A stretch of 64,000 nucleotides of DNA, from positions 1-64,000 of the forward strand of contig URYK01000007.1 of the NCBI GenBank assembly GCA_900552125.1, read 5' to 3'. Made by a program: the position numbers and the translations under genes. Positions within the stretch are counted from its first letter, which is position 1. Each line of letters starts with the position of its first letter. The DNA comes from an uncultured Solobacterium sp. Lineage in GTDB: Bacteria > Bacillota_I > Bacilli_A > Erysipelotrichales > Erysipelotrichaceae. Shown in pieces: positions 15,873 to 23,878 of this stretch. The notes under the pieces were generated by a model. It saw only the letters and a list, made by a program, of their open reading frames with translations, had not been told where the DNA came from and ran no database searches.

Positions 15873-16073
15873 ATGCTTTCCATAGAAGAAAATCAGGTAG
15901 TAATTGAAAAATATAAAGAATTGGTTCAGGTAAGCGAGAATAAGGTTGAGCTTCAAATGAAATCTTATGGAATCATTATTGAAGGAGATAGCCTTCATAT
16001 CCTTGCGTTAGAAAAACAGGAAATTCTATTACAAGGGTGTGTTAGAAAGATATCGTTTGCGTATGAAAAATAG
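15873..16073 (+). CDS. yqfC: YqfC-like sporulation protein
   Basis: 66-residue protein of the YabP/YqfC family; the Bacillus member is a sigma-E dependent sporulation protein of unknown molecular role. Seen are the short beta-rich VELQMKSYGIIIEGDSLHIL and a QGCVRKISF ending. It is shorter than Bacillus YqfC (about 93), mainly at the N-terminus. ATG 15873 follows GAGGTGAGT. The yqfD frame begins before its stop, so the two are coupled. The family call rests as much on position before yqfD and phoH as on sequence. Confidence 0.75.
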   Translation: MLSIEENQVVIEKYKELVQVSENKVELQMKSYGIIIEGDSLHILALEKQEILLQGCVRKISFAYEK

Positions 16074-16989
16074 AAAACGCTTTGGTTTAGATCAATGGAA
16101 AGTTATGACCTCTAGTGAAAATTTTCTGTGGATGGTAAAAAAAAGACAGTTAGAAGTATATGATATTACGCTACATCAGAATTATATATGTTTTTATGCC
16201 TCAATATTACAAAGACGTTTGATTTATCAAAGTTTTGATCCTTGTGTTAAAGTTCGTACTACAGGTATATTAGGGTATATACTTAGAAGTATTATAAGAC
16301 CACAGCGTGTTTTATCGATAATTCTTTCGGTAGTACTGTGGCAGATACTATCCATGATGATCTATGATATTCAGATTCAGGGAGAAAATAGTGCTAAAAA
16401 AGAACTGATTCAAGAAACATTAAAGAAGATGAATGTTAAACCGCCTTGTAAAAGTCAGGATGTGGCAACGCTTAAAGCGGAATTGAAGAAACGCCTAGAA
16501 AATGATATTTCCTGGTTAGAGATTGAAAAACAGGGGAGTCGTTATAAAATCAGTTATACACCAAAAGAATTTGCTTCTCTATCAGAATTAAAGGATACAG
16601 AATTAATTGCACAAAAAGATGGTGTTATTGAACGTTTTGATATTCAGCATGGAAATAAGATGTACAAAGTAAATGAATTTGTACATAAAGGGGACGTTCT
16701 TGTGAGTAATTCATTAGAGGATTCTAAAGGTGAAATGCAAGATGTTTTTGTGGAAGGTCGTGTTTTCGCTTATGTCTGGAAAGATCTTACACTTAGTATT
16801 CCAAAGACAAAGGAACCTGCAGCATTTCAGTTTTTTGAACTATTGTTAGAGGCTAGAAGAAGTGTTTCCAAGGACTTTCATGAAGATGATCGTATATATA
16901 ACGAAAATATTTTGCAATTCCATGAAGATATGGGTAAAATAAAGATGGTGGTTCATTATACTTTAATTCAAGATATTACCACACCGTAA
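16039..16989 (+). CDS. yqfD: Sporulation protein YqfD
   Basis: 316-residue membrane protein of the YqfD family, linked to sporulation in Bacillota. It has one clear membrane segment at about 92-110 (VLSIILSVVLWQILSMMIY) and a large outer domain ending ILQFHEDMGKIKMVVHYTLI. The family pattern of a short cytoplasmic region, a TM and an HGDVLVSG-like site (here VHKGDVLVSN) is kept. Start is uncertain: GTG 16039 opens the frame inside yqfC but has its Shine-Dalgarno very close, and ATG 16063 is possible. phoH follows 16 bp downstream. Confidence 0.82.
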   Translation: MLERYRLRMKNRKRFGLDQWKVMTSSENFLWMVKKRQLEVYDITLHQNYICFYASILQRRLIYQSFDPCVKVRTTGILGYILRSIIRPQRVLSIILSVVLWQILSMMIYDIQIQGENSAKKELIQETLKKMNVKPPCKSQDVATLKAELKKRLENDISWLEIEKQGSRYKISYTPKEFASLSELKDTELIAQKDGVIERFDIQHGNKMYKVNEFVHKGDVLVSNSLEDSKGEMQDVFVEGRVFAYVWKDLTLSIPKTKEPAAFQFFELLLEARRSVSKDFHEDDRIYNENILQFHEDMGKIKMVVHYTLIQDITTP

Positions 16990-17005
16990 TAGATAAGGAG
17001 CAGCT

Positions 17006-17992
17006 ATGAGTGAACAATATCGTATAGCATTAGAAGAATACCCAATGGAATGGGTTGTAAAATTATGTGGAGCAAATGATAAACATTTAGATATCCTAAG
17101 AGATGCGTTTCATTGTGAAATTACAATGAGAGACAATGAATTACGTATTATGAGTGATGATTCGATGGTGTTTCATACGCTGGAACAGGTAATCAAAGCA
17201 TTATTCTCGATGATGGAGGCGCATATTGATATTCAAGGAAGAGATATTGAGTATGCCTGTCGTTTAGCAAAGCTAAATCGTCTGCAGGAATTATCGACAA
17301 CATATCAGAAAGCGATAGGAAAAACTGTAAATGGGAAACTGATTTATCCTAAGACGATTGGACAGCGTCATTTATTTAAATGTATGTGTAACAGTGAAAT
17401 TGTTTTTGCGACTGGTGTTGCAGGGACGGGGAAAACGTATTTAGCTGTCGTTTATGCTGTTTCACTTTTGAAAAAGGGAGAAATCAAGAAAATCATCTTG
17501 ACACGCCCAGCAGTAGAAGCAGGAGAAAATCTAGGATTTTTGCCTGGTGATCTAAAAGAAAAAGTAGATCCTTATCTTCGCCCATTGTATGATGCATTAT
17601 ATGATACTTTGGGAAAAGAACAAGTTGAAAAATTACTAGAAAAAGAAGTGATAGAAATAGCCCCATTAGCTTATATGCGAGGACGTACTTTAGATAATGC
17701 GTTTATTATCTTAGATGAGGCACAGAATACGACACGAGCACAGATGAAGATGTTTTTAACACGTATGGGATTTAATTCTCGTATCGTAATAACAGGCGAT
17801 ATTACCCAAATCGACCTGATTAGAAAAAGAGATTCTGGTTTATTAAATGCAAAACATTTATTATCTGGTATTGAAGGTATTTCATTTGTTGAATTGACAA
17901 GTCTTGATGTAGTTCGTAATCCACTCGTTCAGAAAATTATTGAGCGTTACGAACAGGAGGAAGAACGATATGGCAAAGATTTTATTGATTGA
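17006..17992 (+). CDS. phoH: PhoH family ATPase
   Basis: 328-residue cytoplasmic P-loop protein of the PhoH family, ATP-binding with helicase-like and RNA-related roles suggested by context. Walker A GVAGTGKT is at 137-144 and Walker B ILDEAQN near 235-241; the LTRPAVEAGENLGFLPGDL and RMGFNSRIVITGDITQIDL segments are typical. An N-terminal KH-like region precedes it. The gene follows yqfC-yqfD as in Bacillus, but the expected next gene (yqfF/pgpH) is absent; instead phoP starts inside its last codons. E. coli phoH is phosphate-regulated, so the neighbourhood is suggestive. Confidence 0.93.
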   Translation: MSEQYRIALEEYPMEWVVKLCGANDKHLDILRDAFHCEITMRDNELRIMSDDSMVFHTLEQVIKALFSMMEAHIDIQGRDIEYACRLAKLNRLQELSTTYQKAIGKTVNGKLIYPKTIGQRHLFKCMCNSEIVFATGVAGTGKTYLAVVYAVSLLKKGEIKKIILTRPAVEAGENLGFLPGDLKEKVDPYLRPLYDALYDTLGKEQVEKLLEKEVIEIAPLAYMRGRTLDNAFIILDEAQNTTRAQMKMFLTRMGFNSRIVITGDITQIDLIRKRDSGLLNAKHLLSGIEGISFVELTSLDVVRNPLVQKIIERYEQEEERYGKDFID

Positions 17993-18647
17993 AGACGAAG
18001 AAAATATTAGAAAAATTATAGCCTATGATTTACGAAAAGCAGACTATGATATTGTTGAATGTGGAGATGGAAAAACAGCTATTGATTTAGCAATGAAAGA
18101 AGATTTTGATGTACTGATCATTGACTGGATGCTTCCTAATGTCAGCGGTATTGATGTTGTGAAAAAACTTCGCAGTGAAAGAATTGATAGTATCTTTATG
18201 ATGCTGACAGCACGAGATGATGAAACAGATATCTTATATGCTTTTGAACAGGGAGTAGATGACTACATTACAAAGCCATTTTCTCCTCGTGAATTATTAG
18301 CACGTGTAAATGCGCATTTAAAAAGACATAACCGTAAGCAGGAACAGCGTTTATCAGTTGGAAATCTGTCTATGGATATGCGAAGAAGAGAGGCTTATAT
18401 CGATGATCAGATTTTAACTCTTACAAAGAAAGAATTTGATTTGCTGGAATATTTCATTCAAAATAAAGATATTGTTTTATCTCGAGACAATATATTAAAT
18501 GATATCTGGGGATTTGATTATGATGGCGATACTAGAATTGTAGATGTACATGTATTTAAGTTAAGAAGTAAACTTGCAGGTTCTTCTGTACATATAAAAT
18601 CTTCTAGAGGTGTTGGCTATCTGTTGGAGGAAGTTCATGAAGCTTAA
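17970..18647 (+). CDS. phoP: Response regulator, PhoP type
   Basis: 225-residue OmpR/PhoB-class response regulator. The receiver domain (1-120) has the acidic pair ED at 8-9, phospho-acceptor Asp52, the TAR segment and Lys in ITKPFSPRELLARV. The C-terminal winged helix (about 130-225) contains LTKKEFDLLEYF and RIVDVHVFKLRSKL. ATG 17970 follows CAGGAGGAAGAACG inside the phoH end. With phoR overlapping downstream and the pst operon 2 kb away carrying phased TTAACA repeats, it is the probable phosphate-starvation regulator. The name is inferred from context, since many paralogues look alike. Confidence 0.88.
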   Translation: MAKILLIEDEENIRKIIAYDLRKADYDIVECGDGKTAIDLAMKEDFDVLIIDWMLPNVSGIDVVKKLRSERIDSIFMMLTARDDETDILYAFEQGVDDYITKPFSPRELLARVNAHLKRHNRKQEQRLSVGNLSMDMRRREAYIDDQILTLTKKEFDLLEYFIQNKDIVLSRDNILNDIWGFDYDGDTRIVDVHVFKLRSKLAGSSVHIKSSRGVGYLLEEVHEA

Positions 18648-19857
18648 TAAGTATCTTTTATTAGGTGGTTTATTCATATTATTTTTATTCCTGCAGTACT
18701 TTTTTCGATTTGATGTATATGTGTTATTGGTTTTGATAGTCTTGGCTTTTGCCTTATTATGGGAGATCGTTGATCGTAATAGCATGAATATTCATCAAAA
18801 AGAAAATATTGAATTGCAGAAAGAAATCAAATCAACAGCAAAAGATGCTCACTTAAAAAACAAACAGTTATTGACCGTAGTAACTAGTATTCCATTCCCT
18901 TTGATGCTATTAGATCAGAATGGGAATGTTGTTATGCACAATAACATTAATTCTTTATTCATCAAAGATGAGAAAACAGAGAATATGACGTATATGGACG
19001 ATTGTTATGAACGTTCTGTAAGTGAATTTATTAAAGATGCATTTATTCTTGAAAAGCCCATGGATAAGATCATTAATATCAAGGGTGTTGAATATCAGTC
19101 AATCAGTGTACCTGTTACCGCAAAGAATAAATATAGTGGTTGTCTTGTATTATTTCAGGATATTTCAAAAGCCTTAGAAGGTGAAAAAATGCAGAAACGT
19201 TTTATTGCGGATGCATCACATGAGCTAAAAACGCCGATTGCTGTTATTAAAGGTATGGTTGAAATATTAAACCGTGAGGATTTTGATGATGATGCAACTC
19301 GTAAAGAGTTTATGGGTCAGATTGAGCACGAAATCAATCGTTTAGATATACTTGTTAAAGATTTATTACAGTTATCTAGATTAAGTATGTCTACCGTTTT
19401 ATTGGAAAGAGAAAAAACGGATTTGTGTCAAGTAATTGATAAAGCAATAAAATCTTTATCAAAGAAAGCAGAAAGAAAAAATCTTACGATTGTCAGTGAT
19501 TATCAGACGCATGAACAAGTTTTCTGTGATCCCTTGAAAATGAGTCAGGTTATTTTAAATCTATTGTCTAATGCGATTAAATATAGCGACACAGGAACTA
19601 TCACATTATGTACAAAAACAGATGATGAATATTATATTGTAGAGGTCTGTGATGAAGGTCATGGTATTAAACCATCCGATCAGGAAAAAATATTTGAACG
19701 GTTTTATCGTGTTGATGATGATCGTTCACGTGAGACTGGTGGATCTGGTTTAGGTCTATCAATTGTAAAATCAATTATTGACGCACATCATGGAGTAATT
19801 GAAGTACAAAGTGAATTTAATACAGGAACAACATTTACAATCAAGTTAAAACGCTAA
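18637..19857 (+). CDS. phoR: Sensor histidine kinase, PhoR type
   Basis: 406-residue membrane histidine kinase. Two hydrophobic segments (about 5-22 and 26-45) lie almost back to back, leaving no real outside sensor loop, followed by a PAS-like region (about 75-175), the H-box DASHELKTPIAVI with His195, and the ATP-binding N-box NLLSNAIKY, DEGHGI and GGSGLGLSIV motifs. The short sensor end agrees with signal input through the Pst-PhoU complex. ATG 18637 follows TGGAGGAAG and overlaps phoP by 11 bases. No terminator follows before the tRNA promoter. Confidence 0.88.
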   Translation: MKLNKYLLLGGLFILFLFLQYFFRFDVYVLLVLIVLAFALLWEIVDRNSMNIHQKENIELQKEIKSTAKDAHLKNKQLLTVVTSIPFPLMLLDQNGNVVMHNNINSLFIKDEKTENMTYMDDCYERSVSEFIKDAFILEKPMDKIINIKGVEYQSISVPVTAKNKYSGCLVLFQDISKALEGEKMQKRFIADASHELKTPIAVIKGMVEILNREDFDDDATRKEFMGQIEHEINRLDILVKDLLQLSRLSMSTVLLEREKTDLCQVIDKAIKSLSKKAERKNLTIVSDYQTHEQVFCDPLKMSQVILNLLSNAIKYSDTGTITLCTKTDDEYYIVEVCDEGHGIKPSDQEKIFERFYRVDDDRSRETGGSGLGLSIVKSIIDAHHGVIEVQSEFNTGTTFTIKLKR

Positions 19858-19880
19858 TGATTGTAAATGTTTTCTTTTTG

Positions 19881-19909
19881 TTGTATTTCATTTTAAAAAG
19901 TGCTATAAT
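19881..19909 (+). promoter_or_regulatory. Promoter of the tRNA-Glu gene
   Basis: TTGTAT and TATAAT with 17 bp between, ending 20 bp before the mature tRNA. Confidence 0.7.
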
Positions 19910-19929
19910 AACCACGCAGTCTAAGATAT

Positions 19930-20004
19930 GTCGCGTTCGGCAAGCGGTTAAGCCACAGCCCTCTCAAGGCTGTATCACGGGTTCAAATCCCGTACGCGAT
20001 GCCA
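19930..20004 (+). tRNA. tRNA-Glu (anticodon CTC)
   Basis: A full cloverleaf of 75 bases folds by hand: 7-bp acceptor (19930-19936 with 19994-20000), D arm, anticodon stem CAGCC/GGCTG with loop CTCTCAA (anticodon CTC, reading GAG), T arm ACGGG/CCCGT with loop TTCAAAT, discriminator G and encoded CCA. The first pair is G-U where glutamate tRNAs normally have G-C. It stands alone with its own promoter and terminator between phoR and the pst operon. Confidence 0.93.
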
Positions 20005-20014
20005 TATGTTAATT

Positions 20015-20038
20015 ACGAATCTATAAGATTCGTTTTTT
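20015..20038 (+). terminator. Terminator of the tRNA gene
   Basis: Perfect 8-bp stem (20015-20022 with 20026-20033) and a T-run. Confidence 0.8.
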
Positions 20039-20135
20039 ATATTTTTACTTTAAAGAATAGAAGAACTGTTTAAAAAGTTATGGAATACTTTTTTAGAAGA
20101 ATTGTGCATCTTCTTTAAAATATATTAATAGATCA

Positions 20136-20175
20136 TAAAAAGCAGAAATCAAATCAAAGATCTCTGCTTATGTTT
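20136..20175 (-). terminator. Terminator of the small divergent gene
   Basis: AAGCAGA/TCTGCTT arms (20140-20146 and 20163-20169) around a 16-nt loop, with T-runs on both strands, so it may also stop read-through from the other side. Confidence 0.55.
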
Positions 20176-20463
20176 TTATAGGTTAATTATTGTATTAGGG
20201 TCATGCTGTTGAAGGATATGAATCATTTCTTCTCTTTTTTCTTCAAAACAATCTGTCTGATTTTTATAACAGGTACAGTGATTTTGAAAGATATCGAGCA
20301 GCTGTCCTACTGTAATTGTTTTATTAATGCATCCGGTGTTTTGTGAATTAATATTAATATTCCAGGTGCCTACATCATTTAGGTAAGCAAATCCTAATTC
20401 AGTTATAGATAAAGGATCTGCTCCGGAGATAATTGCTTTATGAAATAATTCTTTAATAGTCAT
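20176..20463 (-). CDS. Small uncharacterised protein divergent from pstS
   Basis: 95-residue soluble protein of unknown function. It has an N-terminal TIKELFHKAIISGADPLS segment, a central ITVGQLLDIFQNH and five cysteines of which four cluster (CIN, then CTCYKNQTDC) and could bind metal or form disulfides, followed by an acidic Glu/Lys-rich tail. ATG 20463 follows AAAGGTG; a GTG three codons upstream overlaps that site. It is transcribed away from the pst promoter and has its own terminator. TTAACG and TTAA-containing sites in the shared region could link it to phosphate control, but that is a guess. Confidence 0.6.
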   Translation of the reverse strand: MTIKELFHKAIISGADPLSITELGFAYLNDVGTWNININSQNTGCINKTITVGQLLDIFQNHCTCYKNQTDCFEEKREEMIHILQQHDPNTIINL

Positions 20464-20574
20464 TGGATTCACCTTTCTTTCATAAGTATCTTAACGTGAT
20501 TTGTTAATTTGTGCAACCAAATACTAATGGACTGTTAACATTAAAGAATAAATAATTATAAAAAAATAGAAAAA

Positions 20575-20628
20575 TTAACGGTTGCTTAACAATATCTTCA
20601 TTTTCAATTAACAAAGATGTCGTATTAT
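20575..20628 (+). promoter_or_regulatory. Pho box and -10 of the pst operon
   Basis: TTAACG (20575), TTAACA (20586), TTCATT (20597) and TTAACA (20608) repeat with an exact 11-bp period, the layout of PhoP-binding direct repeats TTAACA-N5 in Bacillus. TATTAT at 20623-20628 is the likely -10, and the repeats cover the -35 position, where no good -35 hexamer exists, as expected for an activated promoter. Further TTAAC-like sites lie at 20493, 20505 and 20535. Confidence 0.75.
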
Positions 20629-20650
20629 ATAGCCGTATTCAAGGAGGAAT

Positions 20651-21610
20651 ATGAAAATGAACATTTGGAAAAAAGGTATGACAGCAACATTAGCATGCTT
20701 AATGACATTCTCATTAGCAGCATGTAGTTCAGGTAGTGAAGGAGGTCAGACAGCAGGTGTAACTGGTGAAATTAAAGTATACACACGTGACTCTTCCAGT
20801 GGAACTAGAGAAGCATTTGAAAAAGGGGTAGACTTTGAAGGAAGCTTGACAAAAAATGCAATTGAAGTATCAAGTAATGATGATATGGCGGCTAAAGTTG
20901 GAGCTGACTTAAATGGTATCGGATATACTTCTTTATCAACTGATTTCGAAAAGAACGGCGTAGTTGCTTTACAGTATGAAGGTGTTACTGCTAGCAGTGA
21001 AACAGTATTAGATGGAAGTTATAAATTACAGCGTCCTTTCAATTTCGTGACTAGAGCAGAAGGCGATTATGAAAGTGATGATAAAGAAATGTTAGTTTCT
21101 GCATTTATCGACTTCTTACAGAATTCAAGCGAAGGTATGGCAATCGTTAAGAAAAACGGTGGAGAAGTTGATGAATCAAAAGGAACTCCATGGGAAGAAC
21201 TTTCTAAGAAATACGAAGAAATACTTTCTAAAGATAACTCAGGCATCACTATTACAACATGTGGTTCTACTTCAGTAGAAAAAACTTTAAAAGCTGCATT
21301 AGAAGCATTCCAGCCTATGGCAGGTAACTTCAAGTTTGTGATGAATCAGTCAGGTAGTGGAGATGCAGTACCACGTGTTCTAGGAGCTGAAAAAGATGGC
21401 CCTAACAAAGCTGATATTGGTTTTGCTTCTCGTGATTTTAAAGATGATGGTTCTGAAGATATCTCTAATGCGATGCTTTCTGGACAATACTGTATTGATG
21501 CAGTAGTTGCAGTTGTAAATAAAGACAATACTACTTTTACTAATATGACACAGGCACAGTTAAAAGATATCTTCACAGGAAAAACAGTTAATTGGGAAGA
21601 CATCAAATAA
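20651..21610 (+). CDS. pstS: Phosphate-binding lipoprotein PstS with permuted halves
   Basis: 319-residue lipoprotein that captures phosphate outside the membrane for the Pst ABC transporter. Signal peptide with lipobox SLAAC (Cys25). Order of motifs is unusual: residues 39-180 contain YTRDSSSGTRE, IGYTSLS, DGSYKLQRPFNFVT and FIDFLQNSSEG, which form the C-terminal half of ordinary PstS; residues 198-319 contain TTCGSTSVE, NQSGSGDAV, DIGFASRDFK, VVNKDNT and DIFTGKTVNW, which form the N-terminal half. This is a circular permutation with both phosphate-loop regions kept. ATG 20651 follows AAGGAGGAA. First gene of the pst operon under a Pho box; a hairpin separates it from pstC. Confidence 0.9.
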   Translation: MKMNIWKKGMTATLACLMTFSLAACSSGSEGGQTAGVTGEIKVYTRDSSSGTREAFEKGVDFEGSLTKNAIEVSSNDDMAAKVGADLNGIGYTSLSTDFEKNGVVALQYEGVTASSETVLDGSYKLQRPFNFVTRAEGDYESDDKEMLVSAFIDFLQNSSEGMAIVKKNGGEVDESKGTPWEELSKKYEEILSKDNSGITITTCGSTSVEKTLKAALEAFQPMAGNFKFVMNQSGSGDAVPRVLGAEKDGPNKADIGFASRDFKDDGSEDISNAMLSGQYCIDAVVAVVNKDNTTFTNMTQAQLKDIFTGKTVNWEDIK

Positions 21611-21629
21611 AAACAGACGAATATGATAT

Positions 21630-21656
21630 GAAACAGTCTGGAATCCAGGCTGTTTC
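21630..21656 (+). terminator. Hairpin between pstS and pstC
   Basis: GAAACAG/CTGTTTC (21630-21636 with 21650-21656) with an inner CTGG/CCAG forms a strong hairpin without a long T-run. Probably a partial terminator or 3' stabiliser that keeps pstS mRNA more abundant than the rest. Confidence 0.5.
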
Positions 21657-21678
21657 TTAATGTAAGGATTGGTGAAGA

Positions 21679-22620
21679 ATGAAAAGTTATGTACGTGATA
21701 GTATTAGCACGGAAAAAAATGAGAAGAAATTAAAAAAAGATAAGTTTATGAAATTCTTATTTATGCTAGCAGCATTAATTTCCTCCAGTGCAATCGCTGT
21801 TATCATAATATTTATTAGTATTAAAGGAATTTCTCCATTTCTGCCTGGCTATGAATATGGACAGCAGGATTTTATTTCCTTTTTAACAGGAAATTTATGG
21901 CGTAAGGATCAAGGTATCTATGGAGTAGGGTTTATCATTATCAATACATTAATATCCTCTTTTGGAGCTTTACTGATTTCATTCCCTCTTTCTGTTCTTA
22001 CTGCCTTATTTATTGCGAAGATTGCGCCAAAGAAAATTGCAGAAGTTATGACAACAGTTGTAGAACTATTAGCAAGTATTCCTTCCGTTGTATATGGTGT
22101 ATTCGCTTCTGGTACTATAACGGTTATGGTAAGTTCTATTGCTTCTTCTTTTGGAAGAACAACAGCAGGTGGAAGCTCTTTATTGGCAGTTATCCTATTA
22201 CTTGCGATTATGATTTTTCCAACGATTACTTCATTATCTATAACAGCAATCAAGTCTGTGGATAGAGATGTTGAGTTAGGAAGTCTTGCACTTGGCGCCA
22301 CCAAAACACAGACAAATTTTAAAGTTGTTTTAACAAGCGCAAAATCAGGTATTTTTGCAGGTGCTATTTTAGGTATAGGACGTGCATTTGGTGAAGCTAC
22401 AGCAGTAGCTATGGTTGCCGGAAACAAGATGTTTGGTCCTACCTTTGATTTATTTGATATTACTAGAACTCTTACAACCACCATGCTTGCAGGTTTAAAA
22501 GAAACAACTGGTCTTGATTATGATATTCGTTTCTCTGCAGGGTTAGTATTAATGGCTGTTATTCTGTTATCGAATTTATTATTAAATCTCATGAAGAAGA
22601 AAGTGGGGAATATTAAATGA
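21679..22620 (+). CDS. pstC: Phosphate ABC transporter permease PstC
   Basis: 313-residue inner-membrane permease of the Pst phosphate importer. Hydrophobic segments at about 28-50, 90-115, 130-160, 165-190, 225-250 and 285-308. The permease coupling loop is readable as EVMTTVVELLASIPSVVYGVFA and ELGSLALGATKTQTNFKVVL, with the later GIGRAFGEATAVAMVAGN typical of PstC. ATG 21679 follows GGTGAAG. It overlaps pstA by 4 bases (ATGA). A 188-codon open frame on the opposite strand is a shadow. Confidence 0.94.
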   Translation: MKSYVRDSISTEKNEKKLKKDKFMKFLFMLAALISSSAIAVIIIFISIKGISPFLPGYEYGQQDFISFLTGNLWRKDQGIYGVGFIIINTLISSFGALLISFPLSVLTALFIAKIAPKKIAEVMTTVVELLASIPSVVYGVFASGTITVMVSSIASSFGRTTAGGSSLLAVILLLAIMIFPTITSLSITAIKSVDRDVELGSLALGATKTQTNFKVVLTSAKSGIFAGAILGIGRAFGEATAVAMVAGNKMFGPTFDLFDITRTLTTTMLAGLKETTGLDYDIRFSAGLVLMAVILLSNLLLNLMKKKVGNIK

Positions 22621-23864
22621 TAAAGACATCTTTGAATCAAAAGAAAAAACGTCGAATTATCGATGGAATATGCAATGGTGTGACCTACTTTTCTAGTGGC
22701 TTAAGTGTATTTGTGCTAATTGCCATCTTCGTGTTTATTTTCTCAAAAGGGTTTTCATCATTAGGTATGGATTTACTTACAGGTGATTATTGGTCACAGA
22801 ACTATTTGACTAGAATTGAAGAAGCTTATAATAAGCCTGGTAATTTTGAACGCCCATCAAGCTTAGGAGAAGATGTTGCATTCTCCACAAAATGGGGAGT
22901 TGGATTTGTGGATGCAACAGATCAGAATTCAGAACAGATTATTTTAGTAGAGTATGTTGATGAAAATTCTCCGTTCGCTTATCTGATTGATGAGAGTATA
23001 AAAGATAAGGAAGTAAAACTTTCCACAGAAGTTGGCTTCGAGGTGGAAAATTTAGGTTATGTGACAAAAACAGGCAGCAGCATGATTGCTGGTAATATCA
23101 TGTCTCAGTCTGCGGAAGAAGTTGCAAGTGCCTTAGATAATTCTGCACAAAGTATAAAAACAATTTATTATCAGACTCCAGGTGGAGGTATTCGAGGTTC
23201 TATTATCTCAACATTTTATTTAATTATTATATCTTTATTGATTGCATTGCCATTAGGAATTGCTTCTGCAATTTATCTTCATGAATATGCAAAACCAAAT
23301 AAGATTACATCTACAATTCGTAGCGCAATTGAAATGCTTACAGGTGTACCTAGTATAATTTTTGGTTTAATGGGTGTTGCGGTATTATTCCCAATTACAC
23401 AGTTGTTTGGTGCTACAACAACCAATATTCTTTTAGGCGGATTTACAATGGCAATTATCTTATTGCCAACTATAATTCGTTCTACTGAGGAAGCATTAAT
23501 TGTTGTACCGCAATCTTTGCGTGATGCATCTTTATCAGTAGGAGCAAACCAATCACAGACGATTTTTAAAATCGTATTACCTTGCGCAGTTCCTGGTATA
23601 TTAACAGGTGTATTATTAAGTATTGGACGTGTTATCGGAGAAAGTGCAGCCTTGATTTATACAATGGGTACGTATGTTAATGACTCTCCAACGATATTAT
23701 CACAGGGAACCAGTCTTGCAGTACACATTTATAATATCATGAGCAGTGAACAGCCAAACTTTGAATTAGCGAGTGCAATATCAATTGTTATTCTGGTATT
23801 TGTATTGCTGCTGAATATTAGTGTAAAATTAATAAGTAAGAAACTTAATAAATCCTGGTATTAG
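22617..23864 (+). CDS. pstA: Phosphate ABC transporter permease PstA with enlarged outer loop
   Basis: 415-residue permease, well above the usual 280-300. First membrane segment at about 24-43; then about 140 residues (57-190) before the second segment, where ordinary PstA has about 25. This extra region starts [20 protein letters not shown], includes [13 protein letters not shown] and [15 protein letters not shown], and should lie outside the cell. After it the normal family returns: [54 protein letters not shown] (coupling loop) and [10 protein letters not shown]. It overlaps pstC by 4 bases. The enlarged loop could dock with the permuted PstS encoded in the same operon. Confidence 0.92.
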   Translation: MIKTSLNQKKKRRIIDGICNGVTYFSSGLSVFVLIAIFVFIFSKGFSSLGMDLLTGDYWSQNYLTRIEEAYNKPGNFERPSSLGEDVAFSTKWGVGFVDATDQNSEQIILVEYVDENSPFAYLIDESIKDKEVKLSTEVGFEVENLGYVTKTGSSMIAGNIMSQSAEEVASALDNSAQSIKTIYYQTPGGGIRGSIISTFYLIIISLLIALPLGIASAIYLHEYAKPNKITSTIRSAIEMLTGVPSIIFGLMGVAVLFPITQLFGATTTNILLGGFTMAIILLPTIIRSTEEALIVVPQSLRDASLSVGANQSQTIFKIVLPCAVPGILTGVLLSIGRVIGESAALIYTMGTYVNDSPTILSQGTSLAVHIYNIMSSEQPNFELASAISIVILVFVLLLNISVKLISKKLNKSWY

Positions 23865-23878
23865 AGGAGGAAGAAACT

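Noticed and set aside
20651..21610. Two separate truncated PstS genes fused by assembly error
   Set aside because: There is one signal peptide, one continuous frame and each half-domain occurs only once, so a permuted single protein explains it better.
21918..22484. 188-codon open frame on the minus strand opposite pstC
   Set aside because: Antisense shadow of pstC with no Shine-Dalgarno or recognisable domain; its composition mirrors the permease codons.
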